DNA of 64,000 bases, from assembly GCF_006716185.1 (NCBI RefSeq), contig NZ_VFOP01000001.1, forward strand, positions 3,472,001-3,536,000, written 5' to 3'. Numbering within the stretch: the first letter of the stretch is position 1; every line of letters starts with the position of its first letter. The notes beneath the pieces were generated by a model. The model was not told the DNA's origin, searched no databases, and saw only the letters and a list, made by a program, of their open reading frames with translations. The stretch is from Ornithinicoccus hortensis. GTDB taxonomy: Bacteria > Actinomycetota > Actinomycetes > Actinomycetales > Dermatophilaceae. Below are positions 52,601 to 58,978 of the stretch, one piece after another. The position numbers were made by a program, and so were the translations under genes.

Positions 52601-53304
52601 GCTCCCGGCATACCGTCGGTCGTCTCCGCCGCGAACTCGGCCACGAACGGCAACTTCGCCCACGGGTAGGTGCTGATCACCATCTGCGGGCCGACCCCGA
52701 AGCCCGGCACGTCGGCGCACAGCTCCTCCAGGAGCTGGTAGGTGGGGCGCGGGTCGAAGCCGGCGCGCCGGGTGCTCAGCCCCGCGAGCTCGGCGGGGTC
52801 CAGCTCCAGGCCGAGCTCGCTGGTCAAGTAGTGGGCCAGGACAGGGTTGAGTACGACGTCCCGTTCCAGGGTGATCGCGAAGTCCCGGTGGCTGGCATCC
52901 GTCGGGACGATCGTGCACCCGCGCAGCAGCACCGGTGCCCGGGGCGGCACCGGTGCCCGGCGCAGCGTCCAGGTGGCCATCCCGACGGCGATGAAACCGC
53001 TGGTCAGGCCGTGTTCCCGGGAGAGTTCGACGGTCTTCGCCCGGATCGCGCCGACTCGGCGCCGCGCCTCGGTCAGCGCCACGGTCTCGCGGACCAGCTC
53101 GGAGAGCAGGGTGGTGACCCCGGCGAGCAGCTTGGCCACGCCGCCGGGGTGGGCGACGGTCAGGTCGAAGGTGCCGGTCGGCAGGTCCCGGTGCCACAGG
53201 AGGGTGTTGCGTCCCCCCAGCTCGCTGGCCTGGTGCCGCCAGTCGGCCCGGACCTCACGGACGGCGTCGCCACGGGTGTCGGGCGGGGCGTCGGCGGGGT
53301 TCAC
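49621..53304 (-). CDS. Large helicase/nuclease-like protein (DUF4011/MTES_1575-type) with degenerate active sites
   Basis: The 1227-residue protein has an N-terminal DUF4011-like domain (RNTLLW block, about residues 20-230), an acidic low-complexity linker (245-290), and an SF1-helicase-like ATPase. Walker A is G323-T-G-R326-T-Q, where Arg replaces the catalytic Lys; the Walker B region 864-871 reads VVVEDAAR instead of a D-E box. The C-terminus (about 1135-1215) resembles the PD-(D/E)xK fold MTES_1575 (RFGIELVVDD...VAVHTD...VQVWSTDLFRDP), but the usual E-x-D is replaced by H-x-D at 1166-1168. It may therefore be an inactive or altered enzyme. GTGA overlaps join it to an MFS gene upstream and a small gene downstream. 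Confidence 0.72.
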   Translation of the reverse strand: MNPADAPPDTRGDAVREVRADWRHQASELGGRNTLLWHRDLPTGTFDLTVAHPGGVAKLLAGVTTLLSELVRETVALTEARRRVGAIRAKTVELSREHGLTSGFIAVGMATWTLRRAPVPPRAPVLLRGCTIVPTDASHRDFAITLERDVVLNPVLAHYLTSELGLELDPAELAGLSTRRAGFDPRPTYQLLEELCADVPGFGVGPQMVISTYPWAKLPFVAEFAAETTDGMPGAGLVDRLAREVAGGDGAGTDSAGADGEANDDADGAAGGDSGQTHGGVTADETHEQALDDPVVLDADRAQRAVIRAVREGKSLVVEAMPGTGRTQTVANVVADRVAAGKRVLVLSEHRPTLDSLRLRLAQVGLDHLVLPLREVPQGARDLAADLLASCDAAGWSPEGSVGEAADQAGPDDAAEMPASGAATPLVEHYRTMHTRHAPWEASLAQAQVALTELAGRPRPPVSHVRLTGGPLRDLVPDRRAEVIGSLVEAASIGAWERGRSEDPWYGAAVVSQDDAGRAEDLVRRLVGGELEHARAAVREVCAEAGLPEPLTLRQWGSHLELMGRARDTLDVFRPQIYEAPLDQFVSALTQRGSEERPSAMARSRLRRQVRGLLRPGSPPTDLSAHVRAAAQEKTEWEALAGRAARPTTPAGWEAAAESYERIESDLDWLAGVLEPTDPGKDLHTTHLDQVLERLLRLEARTDRLPVTATAYGLLQPLREEGLGDLVDDLARRGVAADDVAGEVDLVFWASLADHLVTGQQGFRQRGPELHSALEDFAAVDRERMARTADAVRDSAARVAAGAVARHPDQVERLRDAVDGPPVLDVAALLGEVRDVAQAVRPVWTASPLVVPATLPTDLDFDLVVVEDAARLPIAHAVPGLHRAGQVLGLGSSHDLPARPFIACVDERAEDRAADSTVAGGSAFAALSGVLPVLGLDVLYRPIDQRLVQPVLERAHPDTHAYPGVLRSPRVTVLPAAGTERVVTRMVDLVMEHAKTTPWQSLAVLAQDPALAEDLDRALRGRIALLDLGRSFREDAAESLLATTVDRAGAEVRDRVLLALSPLRPVDPDWVATALSVARRSVIVVADGPVDEWPDGPGLDLLRRAAEGARQTPGTSEFDSPLVADLADKLRAHDLTVRGGYGTGRFGIELVVDDPQETGRPLVAVHTDSSPVQVVSRDELRLRAEQLRMRGWVPVQVWSTDLFRDPAREVARILEITREASAARGRR

Positions 53305-54563
53305 GGAGTCAGGCTAACCATTCTGCGGGCCGAAATCGTGCCGACCCCCAGGGCGAGCGCGACGATCGCCGACAGCAGACACAACCACCCGTAACCGTAG
53401 GCGCCGAGGACGATCCCGGCCAGCGCCCCTCCCGCGGCTGCGGAGAGTCCCATCACGATGTCCGCGGCGCCCTGCACGGCGGAGCGGTCATCGGGTGGCA
53501 CCGCCCCGGCGAGCAGCCCCGACCCGGCGACCATGGTGCACGACCAGCCGACGCCGAGCAGGAAGAGTCCGGCCATCAGCAGCGGGGACCAACCGGCCTC
53601 GGTGAGCCCAGCCAGCAGGCAGGCGAGCAGCAGGATGCCCACGCCGCACAGCACCACCGTCGGGGCGCCCCACCGGTCGGTGAGCGTCCCGACGACCGGC
53701 GAGAACCCGTACATGCCGAGGATGTGGATCGAGATGACCAGCCCGATCACCTCGACCTCTGCGTGCCCATGCTGCATGTGGACCGGCGTCATCACCATCA
53801 CCGCCACCATGACGACGTGCCCGCCAGTGATCGCGGCCGCACCCAGCAGCGCCGCCGGGGTCGCCAGGATGATCCGTGCCCCCGCGATGACCGACCGGCG
53901 GGCCGGACGCAGGCCCGGGCCCGGCAGTGGCCCGTCGACCAGGGCCCTCGCGGTCAGCAGTGGGTCGGGGCGCAACCATGTGGTCAGGAGGACCCCGGCG
54001 ACCGCGAACCCGAGGGCGCTGAACACCAGGGCGCCGCTGAGCTCGGGCAGCCCCAGCATCCGGGCTACCCACTTGCCGGGGCCGATGAGGTTGGGGCCGA
54101 GCACCGAGCCGATCGTGGTTGCCCACAGGACCATGCTGAGCTGACGCCCGCGGTGCGCGGGCTCGGCGAGGTCCGCTGCGGCATACCGTGCCTGGGCGTT
54201 GGCGGTCGTGGCCGCACCGAACAGGGCGGTGCCGGCGAGGAGCAGAGGGAAGGAGCCGACCACGGTCGCGGTGATCGCCACGACGGCACCCACGATCCCC
54301 ACGACGTAGGCCGCGACCAGACCGGCTCGCCGTCCACGCACCGCCATGATCGCCGCGACGGGCGCCGTGAACAGGGCCGCACCCAGCACCTGGGTGGTGT
54401 TGGCCAGGCCGGACAGCGACTCATCCCCGCTGACCTCGACCGCCAGCAGGGCGCCGACGGCGATGCCCGACGCCACTCCTACTCCCCCGAGCACCTGCGA
54501 CCCCATCAGGGTGCGCAGCGTCCGTGCCTGGATGGCTGGCACCGTGGACGGGTCCACGCTCAC
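53301..54563 (-). CDS. Major facilitator superfamily transporter
   Basis: The 420-residue protein has 12 helices, with conserved loops (VRGRRAGLVAAYVVG, LTDRWGAPTVVLCGVG) and a Gly-rich helix LFLLGVGWSCTMVAGSGLLAG. A His-containing stretch (MTPVHMQHGHAEVEVIG) links helices 7 and 8, a feature seen in some metal or heme-stress MFS proteins, but no substrate can be assigned. GTG 54563 follows AGGAGG by seven bases. The stop overlaps the helicase-like gene start (GTGA). Confidence 0.85.
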   Translation of the reverse strand: MSVDPSTVPAIQARTLRTLMGSQVLGGVGVASGIAVGALLAVEVSGDESLSGLANTTQVLGAALFTAPVAAIMAVRGRRAGLVAAYVVGIVGAVVAITATVVGSFPLLLAGTALFGAATTANAQARYAAADLAEPAHRGRQLSMVLWATTIGSVLGPNLIGPGKWVARMLGLPELSGALVFSALGFAVAGVLLTTWLRPDPLLTARALVDGPLPGPGLRPARRSVIAGARIILATPAALLGAAAITGGHVVMVAVMVMTPVHMQHGHAEVEVIGLVISIHILGMYGFSPVVGTLTDRWGAPTVVLCGVGILLLACLLAGLTEAGWSPLLMAGLFLLGVGWSCTMVAGSGLLAGAVPPDDRSAVQGAADIVMGLSAAAGGALAGIVLGAYGYGWLCLLSAIVALALGVGTISARRMVSLTP

Positions 54564-54602
54564 GGACGGTCCTCCTTGCTCGAGCACCGGAAAGTCTCCG
54601 GC

Positions 54603-54788
54603 TCAGGCGGAGGCGCGACGGTACTGGCTGATCGACAACGGGACGAACACCAGCAGGATGATGACGACCCAGATCAGTGTGTACAGCACGGGGTGCTGCA
54701 TCGACCAGACCTCGGGCACCGGGATCGCGGGATTAGTGTTGCCGAACAGCTGGCGGACGGTCGTCGCGAACCATTGTGATTCCAACAT
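54603..54788 (-). pseudogene. 3' remnant of an ABC-2-type transporter permease
   Basis: About 61 codons read as the tail of a DrrB-like ABC-2 permease: an ATTVRQLFGNTNPAIP stretch, then WSMQHPVLYTLIWVVIILLVFVPLSISQYRR as the last membrane helix. No 5' part exists; the sequence beyond 54790 is the leader of the NCS1 gene on the other strand. It is a decayed fragment rather than a small functional gene, though a 61-residue one-helix protein cannot be excluded. Confidence 0.6.
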
Positions 54789-54861
54789 CCCTTCACTAGA
54801 GTCCGCGATACGGAAGACGGCGTTACCGGGGTCGGTCGCGCCCTGCACGGAGGAGACCCGC

Positions 54862-56370
54862 GTGGCCGACAACCCCAGTCCCCCGGCGAACCCTCGCGGG
54901 CACCTCGACGATGCCGACTTCGTCATCGCCCTCCCGCACGACTCACTGCACAACGTGGAGCTCGCGCCGACGCCGCCGCGCGAGCGCAAGTGGGGCACCT
55001 TCGAGATCTTCAACGTCTGGACCAACGACGTCCAGAGCCTGGCCGGCTACACCCTCGCAGCCAGCCTGTTCGTCACGGCCGGGATCAACGGATGGATGGT
55101 CTTCGCCGCGATCATCCTCGCCGGCGTGCTCGTGATGTTCTTCGTCAACCTCTCCGGCAAACCGTCGGTCAAGTACGGCGTGCCCTACCCGGTCGTCGCC
55201 CGGGCCTCGATGGGCGTCCGCGGGGCGATGTTCCCCGCCACGGTCCGTGGCATCGTGGCGATCTTCTGGTACGGCGCGCAGACCTACTTCGCCTCCACGG
55301 CCGTCGCGCTGGCGCTGTACGCCTTCATCGACACCCCGCCGACGGCCACCGTGCTGGGGATGAACTGGGTGGACTGGCTCTCCTACGCGGTCGTCGCCGC
55401 CTTCCAGATCCTGTTGTTCCTGCGCGGGCTGGACGGGATCGTCCGGTTCCTGAACTTCGCCGGTCCGGCCGTGTATGTCGTGATGGTGCTGCTGCTCGTG
55501 GCGATCTGGTGGCAGGCGGGCAGCGACCTGCTCGACGGTGTCGGCTCGCTGTTCGGCGGGGACAAGACCGGCGGCGCGGCCGTCAACGCCTTCTTCGCCG
55601 TGGTCGGCACGATGGTGGCCTACTTCGCGGCCGTGATCATCAACTTCGGTGACTTCGCCCGGTTCTCCCGCAGCGAGCGGGAGATGCGACGCGGAAACTT
55701 CCTGGGGCTCCCGGTCAGCCTGACCTTCTTCACCTTCCTGTCCCTGTTCATCACCGCCGGTGCCTACATCGTCTTCCAGGACGGACAGGGCGAGCCCGCG
55801 ACCAATCCCGCGGAGATCGTCGGCGCGGTCGACAACGTCCTGTTGACCGTGATCGCGGCCGTCACCTTCTTCATCGCCACGGTCGGGATCAACCTGGTGG
55901 CCAACTTCATCCCGCCCGTCTACGACATCGCCAACCTGGCCCCGTCGAAGATCAACTTCCGGATCGCGGGGGTGATCACGGCGGTGCTCGGCTTCGTCAT
56001 CGGCGCCCTGTGGGTCGTGGTGATCGGCAACGCCGGGCTGCCGAAGTTCGTCGACACCCTCGGCGCCGTGCTGGCCCCGCTCTACGGGATCATGATCGCC
56101 GACTACTACATCATGCGGAAGCAGCGGCTCAACATCCAGGACCTGTACTCCCGCGACCCGGGCGGCACCTACGCCTTCTCCAACGGGTGGAACACGCGGG
56201 CGCTCTGGGCCTTCGCCGTCGCCGGGCTGTTCTCGATCGCCACCGTGTGGGTCCCCGCGCTGGCCGACCTGAGCGGCTTCTCCTGGATCATCGGGGCCGT
56301 CCTCGGAGCCGTTCTCCACCTGGTGGTCATGCGCGGCCAGCAGATCATCACCTCCGACGCCGACCGCTGA
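54862..56370 (+). CDS. NCS1-family nucleobase/allantoin-type transporter
   Basis: The 502-residue protein has 12 helices and NCS1 signatures: IFNVWTNDVQSLAGYTLAASLF in the first helix, VARASMGVRGAMFPATVRGIVAIFWYGAQTYFAS, and NFGDFARFSRSEREMRRGN in the middle. NCS1 carriers import purines, pyrimidines, allantoin or hydantoins with Na+ or H+. GTG 54862 has GGAGGA about eight bases upstream. No catabolic genes are near, so the substrate is not assigned. Confidence 0.9.
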   Translation: MADNPSPPANPRGHLDDADFVIALPHDSLHNVELAPTPPRERKWGTFEIFNVWTNDVQSLAGYTLAASLFVTAGINGWMVFAAIILAGVLVMFFVNLSGKPSVKYGVPYPVVARASMGVRGAMFPATVRGIVAIFWYGAQTYFASTAVALALYAFIDTPPTATVLGMNWVDWLSYAVVAAFQILLFLRGLDGIVRFLNFAGPAVYVVMVLLLVAIWWQAGSDLLDGVGSLFGGDKTGGAAVNAFFAVVGTMVAYFAAVIINFGDFARFSRSEREMRRGNFLGLPVSLTFFTFLSLFITAGAYIVFQDGQGEPATNPAEIVGAVDNVLLTVIAAVTFFIATVGINLVANFIPPVYDIANLAPSKINFRIAGVITAVLGFVIGALWVVVIGNAGLPKFVDTLGAVLAPLYGIMIADYYIMRKQRLNIQDLYSRDPGGTYAFSNGWNTRALWAFAVAGLFSIATVWVPALADLSGFSWIIGAVLGAVLHLVVMRGQQIITSDADR

Positions 56371-56403
56371 GCCCGGTCGCACTGGGTGTGCGGCGCGGTG
56401 AGA

Positions 56404-56409
56404 TAGGCT
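56404..56409 (+). promoter_or_regulatory. -10 box (TAGGCT) of tRNA-Arg
   Basis: TAGGCT lies 67 bases upstream of the mature tRNA 5' end and after the NCS1 stop; it is the clearest -10-like hexamer in the 106-base gap. Confidence 0.4.
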
Positions 56410-56476
56410 CGGCCCCGGAATTGCCGTACCAACCACGCACGCCCCGCGCGCGTCACGGAGGGTTCGCCGATGTCCC

Positions 56477-56549
56477 GCCCTCGTAGCTCAGGGGATAGAG
56501 CACCGCTCTCCTAAAGCGGGTGTCGCAGGTTCGAATCCTGCCGGGGGCA
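56477..56549 (+). tRNA. tRNA-Arg(CCT)
   Basis: Acceptor stem GCCCTCG/CGGGGGC, D arm GCTCAGGGGATAGAGC, anticodon stem CCGCT/AGCGG with loop CTCCTAA (anticodon CCT) and T arm CAGGTTCGAATCCTG fold cleanly; A73 is followed by CTTTG, so CCA is not encoded. It reads AGG. An integrase remnant begins 18 bases later, as is common when this tRNA gene serves as a phage/island attachment site. Confidence 0.97.
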
Positions 56550-56566
56550 CTTTGTGTTTCTGCAGT

Positions 56567-57300
56567 TCAGATGCCTTCTCCCGTCTGCAGTGGCAGTGGT
56601 CGGCCTGAGGTTTGGCCCGGACTGGTGCCTGATTGGTGCCCGAAGGCGCGGTTGATCCGCTCGATGGCGGCCCGCTCGGCATCGGTGCCCATGAGGTGCC
56701 CGTAGGTGTCCAGCGTCAGCTTCGTGGAGCTGTGACCGAGCCAGACGGCGATGGTCTTGATGTCCACCCCCGCGGCGATCCACAGACTGGCGGCCGCGCA
56801 GGTCATGTGGCCGGCGCCCGTCCGTGGTCTCGTTCCACCGGACGGCGCGCCGCCAGTTCTGGGCGTGCAGGTATCCGCCCTGGCTGGCCGGGAAGAGCAG
56901 GTCCTCGGGGCCCAGCCCTTCCAGACGTGCCTCGACCACCGGAAGGGCCAAGGACAGCAGCGGAACGATCCGGCTGCGGCCGCTCTTCGTGGTCGTCCGC
57001 TCGATCACCTTTCCGGTGCGCCCCGACTGCGGCAGGGACCTGGCGACGACCACCGCCGGGTACGGGACGCTGGTGACGTCGCGGGCGCGCAACCCGCGCA
57101 GCTCGCCGAAGCGCAGCCCGGTCAGCCCCAGGAAGAGGGTCACGTCGGCCTGCGGGCCGGCGTGCTGCCGCTGCTCCTCCACGACGCTCAGCAGCTCCTC
57201 CATCGTGAAGGGCCGGAACTCGCCCCGGGCTCGGCCGGAGTCGGGCCGGGGCAGCCGGACGACCGTCGCCGGGGAGTCACGGATCACCCGTGAACGAGGT
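56567..57300 (-). pseudogene. Tyrosine recombinase (integrase) pseudogene, frameshifted and N-terminally truncated
   Basis: The minus-strand frame from about 57300 reads as an integrase from the core-binding/catalytic boundary (RPFTMEELLSVVEEQ, then LFLGLTGLRFGELRGLRARDV with the first catalytic Arg). At about 56796 the frame breaks right after HDLR. The second frame continues AAASLWIAAGVDIKTIAVWLGHSSTKLTLDTYGHLM with the catalytic His and Tyr. A deletion of five bases that removed the expected His-Thr would explain both the shift and the missing residues. The N-terminal DNA-binding domain is gone; the sequence before it is a truncated TetR gene. It is not functional. Confidence 0.85.
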
Positions 57301-57502
57301 CGCTCAGCAGGCTCTCCCCCACGAGACGCTCCAGTCCCCACCGACCGTCGACGTGCCGGTACAGCGCCGTCGCGCTCACCCCCAGCTCGGCGGCCACGGC
57401 CTTGACGCTCAGGCCCGCCATGCCGAGGGCCCGGCCGGCGCGGACGATGTCGGCCCGGTCGATCCGGGGCGGACGACCGCCCACTCGCGTCCCGCTGGTC
57501 AC
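57284..57502 (-). pseudogene. Truncated TetR-family regulator (N-terminal HTH only)
   Basis: Seventy-two codons encode the TetR HTH (GGRPPRIDRADIVRAGRALGMAGLSVKAVAAELGVSATALYRHVDGRWGLERLVGESLL) and then stop; the ligand-binding helices, normally another 110-150 residues, are missing. The sequence then passes directly into an integrase fragment, so the two genes were joined by deletion. A TTAGGG...CCCTAA repeat upstream may be its former operator. Confidence 0.75.
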
Positions 57503-57528
57503 TCGCGGCTCCTCGGGAGACAGATTGG

Positions 57529-57554
57529 TTAGGGGGTGTAACTAAGGTCCCTAA
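57529..57554. promoter_or_regulatory. Possible operator upstream of the truncated tetR
   Basis: TTAGGG (57529-57534) and CCCTAA (57549-57554) form an inverted repeat with a 14-base AT-richer spacer, located 27 bases upstream of the tetR fragment start, on the side of its missing divergent partner. Confidence 0.4.
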
Positions 57555-57600
57555 ACACACCCGAGGGCGTTTGTCGACACCCTGTGCCGACCAGCCGAGG

Positions 57601-58506
57601 TCACCAGCCGACGTCCGCGCACCCCTCGTGGTCCCGCGGCTCGACCTGGAGCGTGGCGTGCGCGATGCCGTGCCGGTCCCGGAGCACGTCCCGCGCTCCG
57701 TCGAGCACGGCGTGCGAGCTGGCCACGTCCTCGGTCACCAGGTGCGCGGTGGCCACGTTCATCCCCGAGGTCAACGTCCACAGGTGGACGTCGTGTACGT
57801 CGCGCACCCCCCGCACCGCCGCCAGGTCCGCGGTGACCGCGTCGAGGTCCAGGCCCTCCGGCACGTGCTGCCCCAGGACGGCGAACACCTCGCGCCCCAG
57901 CACCACCGCCCGGACGGCCACGAAGACCCCGATCGCCAGCGCGACCACGGTGTCCCACACGGCCGAGCCGGTGAGGCCCACCAGCCAGGCGGCGACGAGG
58001 ACCCCAACCGAGCCGAGCGTGTCGGCCAACACTTCCAGGTAGGCCCCCTTGACGTTCAGGCTCTCCCGGGAGCCGCCGTGCAGGAGGGCGAGCGCCGCCA
58101 GGTTGACCAGCAGACCGAGCAGCCCGACCAGGAGCATCGTGCCGGTGTCCACCTGCACCTGCTCACCGATCCGCTGCAAACCCGTCACCACGACATACGC
58201 GGCCACGCCGAGCATCATCAGGACGGCCAGCAGCGAGGCGAAGACCTCGGCCCGGTAGGAGCCGTAGCTGCGCCGACCCGACCGGTCCGGCCGCGTCGCG
58301 ATCCGGGTGGCGGCCAGCGCGGCCCCCAGGGTGACCACGTCCGCGGCCATGTGGCCGGCGTCCGAGAGCAGGGCGAGGGACCCCGAGGCGAGGGCGGCCA
58401 CCAGTTCGACCACGAAGAAGGCGGCGATCAGGCAGAACGACACCGCCAGGCGCCAACGGTGCCGACCCCCTGCGTGCCCCACGGGCGGGCCGTGCGAGTG
58501 TCCCAT
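57601..58506 (-). CDS. Cation diffusion facilitator (CzcD-type) metal exporter
   Basis: The 301-residue protein has six helices and a C-terminal ferredoxin-like domain (from about 205, LDLDAVTADLAAVRGVRDVHDVHLWTL). Metal-site residues are H52 and D56 in helix 2 (SDAGHMAAD) and E158 and D162 in helix 5 (LEVLADTLGSVG); the usual His of helix 5 is Glu here. His-rich N-terminus MGHSHG. ATG 58506 was chosen; a GTG at 58512 overlapping the ArsR stop is an alternative. It exports Zn2+ or similar divalent ions and follows its likely regulator. Confidence 0.9.
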   Translation of the reverse strand: MGHSHGPPVGHAGGRHRWRLAVSFCLIAAFFVVELVAALASGSLALLSDAGHMAADVVTLGAALAATRIATRPDRSGRRSYGSYRAEVFASLLAVLMMLGVAAYVVVTGLQRIGEQVQVDTGTMLLVGLLGLLVNLAALALLHGGSRESLNVKGAYLEVLADTLGSVGVLVAAWLVGLTGSAVWDTVVALAIGVFVAVRAVVLGREVFAVLGQHVPEGLDLDAVTADLAAVRGVRDVHDVHLWTLTSGMNVATAHLVTEDVASSHAVLDGARDVLRDRHGIAHATLQVEPRDHEGCADVGW

Positions 58507-58508
58507 CC

Positions 58509-58922
58509 TCACGCAGCCCCGTCCGGCCTGGCCGGCCCCAGGTCCCGCTCCGGGTGCACCGCCTGGGTGTGCTCGGTGTGCGCGACCGCCAGGTCCAGCA
58601 GCATCCGCACGTGTGCGTCGTCGAGCCGGTAGTACCCCTTGCGCCCCTCCCGCCGCACCGATACCACGCGGTGCGCCCGGAGCAACCGCAGCGCGTGCGA
58701 GACCGCCGACTCGCCCTGACCGGTGACCGCGGCGAGGTCGGACACGCACAACTCCCCCTCGGTGAGCGCGATCAGCAGGCGCAACCGGCCCGGGTCCCCC
58801 AGCAGCGAGAAGACGTCCGCCGTGTCGACGACGTCCTCGGTGGCCGGCATCCGGGTCCGGATCGCCGCCACCCGACCCTCGTGCTCGAGGCATTCCGGGT
58901 CAATATCTGACGATCTGTTCAT
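58509..58922 (-). CDS. ArsR/SmtB-family metal-responsive repressor
   Basis: The 137-residue winged-helix protein has the recognition region VSDLAAVTGQGESAVSHALRLLRAHRVVSVRREGRKGYYRL. The last helix carries D102-x-H104, H115 and H118, matching the alpha5 zinc site (D-x-H-x10-H-x2-E/H) of SmtB/CzrA-type sensors. C11 and H14 near the N-terminus and C59 could add ligands. It probably represses itself and the CDF exporter gene directly downstream until zinc or cobalt is in excess. ATG 58922 lies in an ATATAT stretch. Confidence 0.9.
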   Translation of the reverse strand: MNRSSDIDPECLEHEGRVAAIRTRMPATEDVVDTADVFSLLGDPGRLRLLIALTEGELCVSDLAAVTGQGESAVSHALRLLRAHRVVSVRREGRKGYYRLDDAHVRMLLDLAVAHTEHTQAVHPERDLGPARPDGAA

Positions 58923-58935
58923 ATATAGATGATCG
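58911..58935. promoter_or_regulatory. AT-rich candidate operator/promoter of the ArsR-CDF operon
   Basis: CGATC (58911-58915) and GATCG (58931-58935) flank an AT-rich core containing ATATATAGAT over the ArsR start codon. Symmetry is limited to the outer five base pairs, so this is only a candidate site. Confidence 0.35.
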
Positions 58936-58978
58936 CCCGCGCCGCGGCGAAGGTCAAGTCCTCTGCGAGAGTGGGACG

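Larger units (their letters stand above)
56550..57600. mobile_element. Scar of an integrated island next to tRNA-Arg
   Basis: This 1-kb stretch holds only broken genes: the integrase pseudogene pointing toward the tRNA and a 72-codon TetR fragment. The layout (tRNA 3' end, then an integrase reading toward it) is that of a tRNA-integrated island. I found no second copy of the tRNA 3' end to mark a right boundary. Confidence 0.6.

Noticed and set aside
56520-57600. Direct repeat of the tRNA-Arg 3' end (attR)
   Set aside because: I compared the T arm and acceptor sequence with the DNA after the integrase remnant and found no second copy; the boundary is lost or outside what I can recognise.
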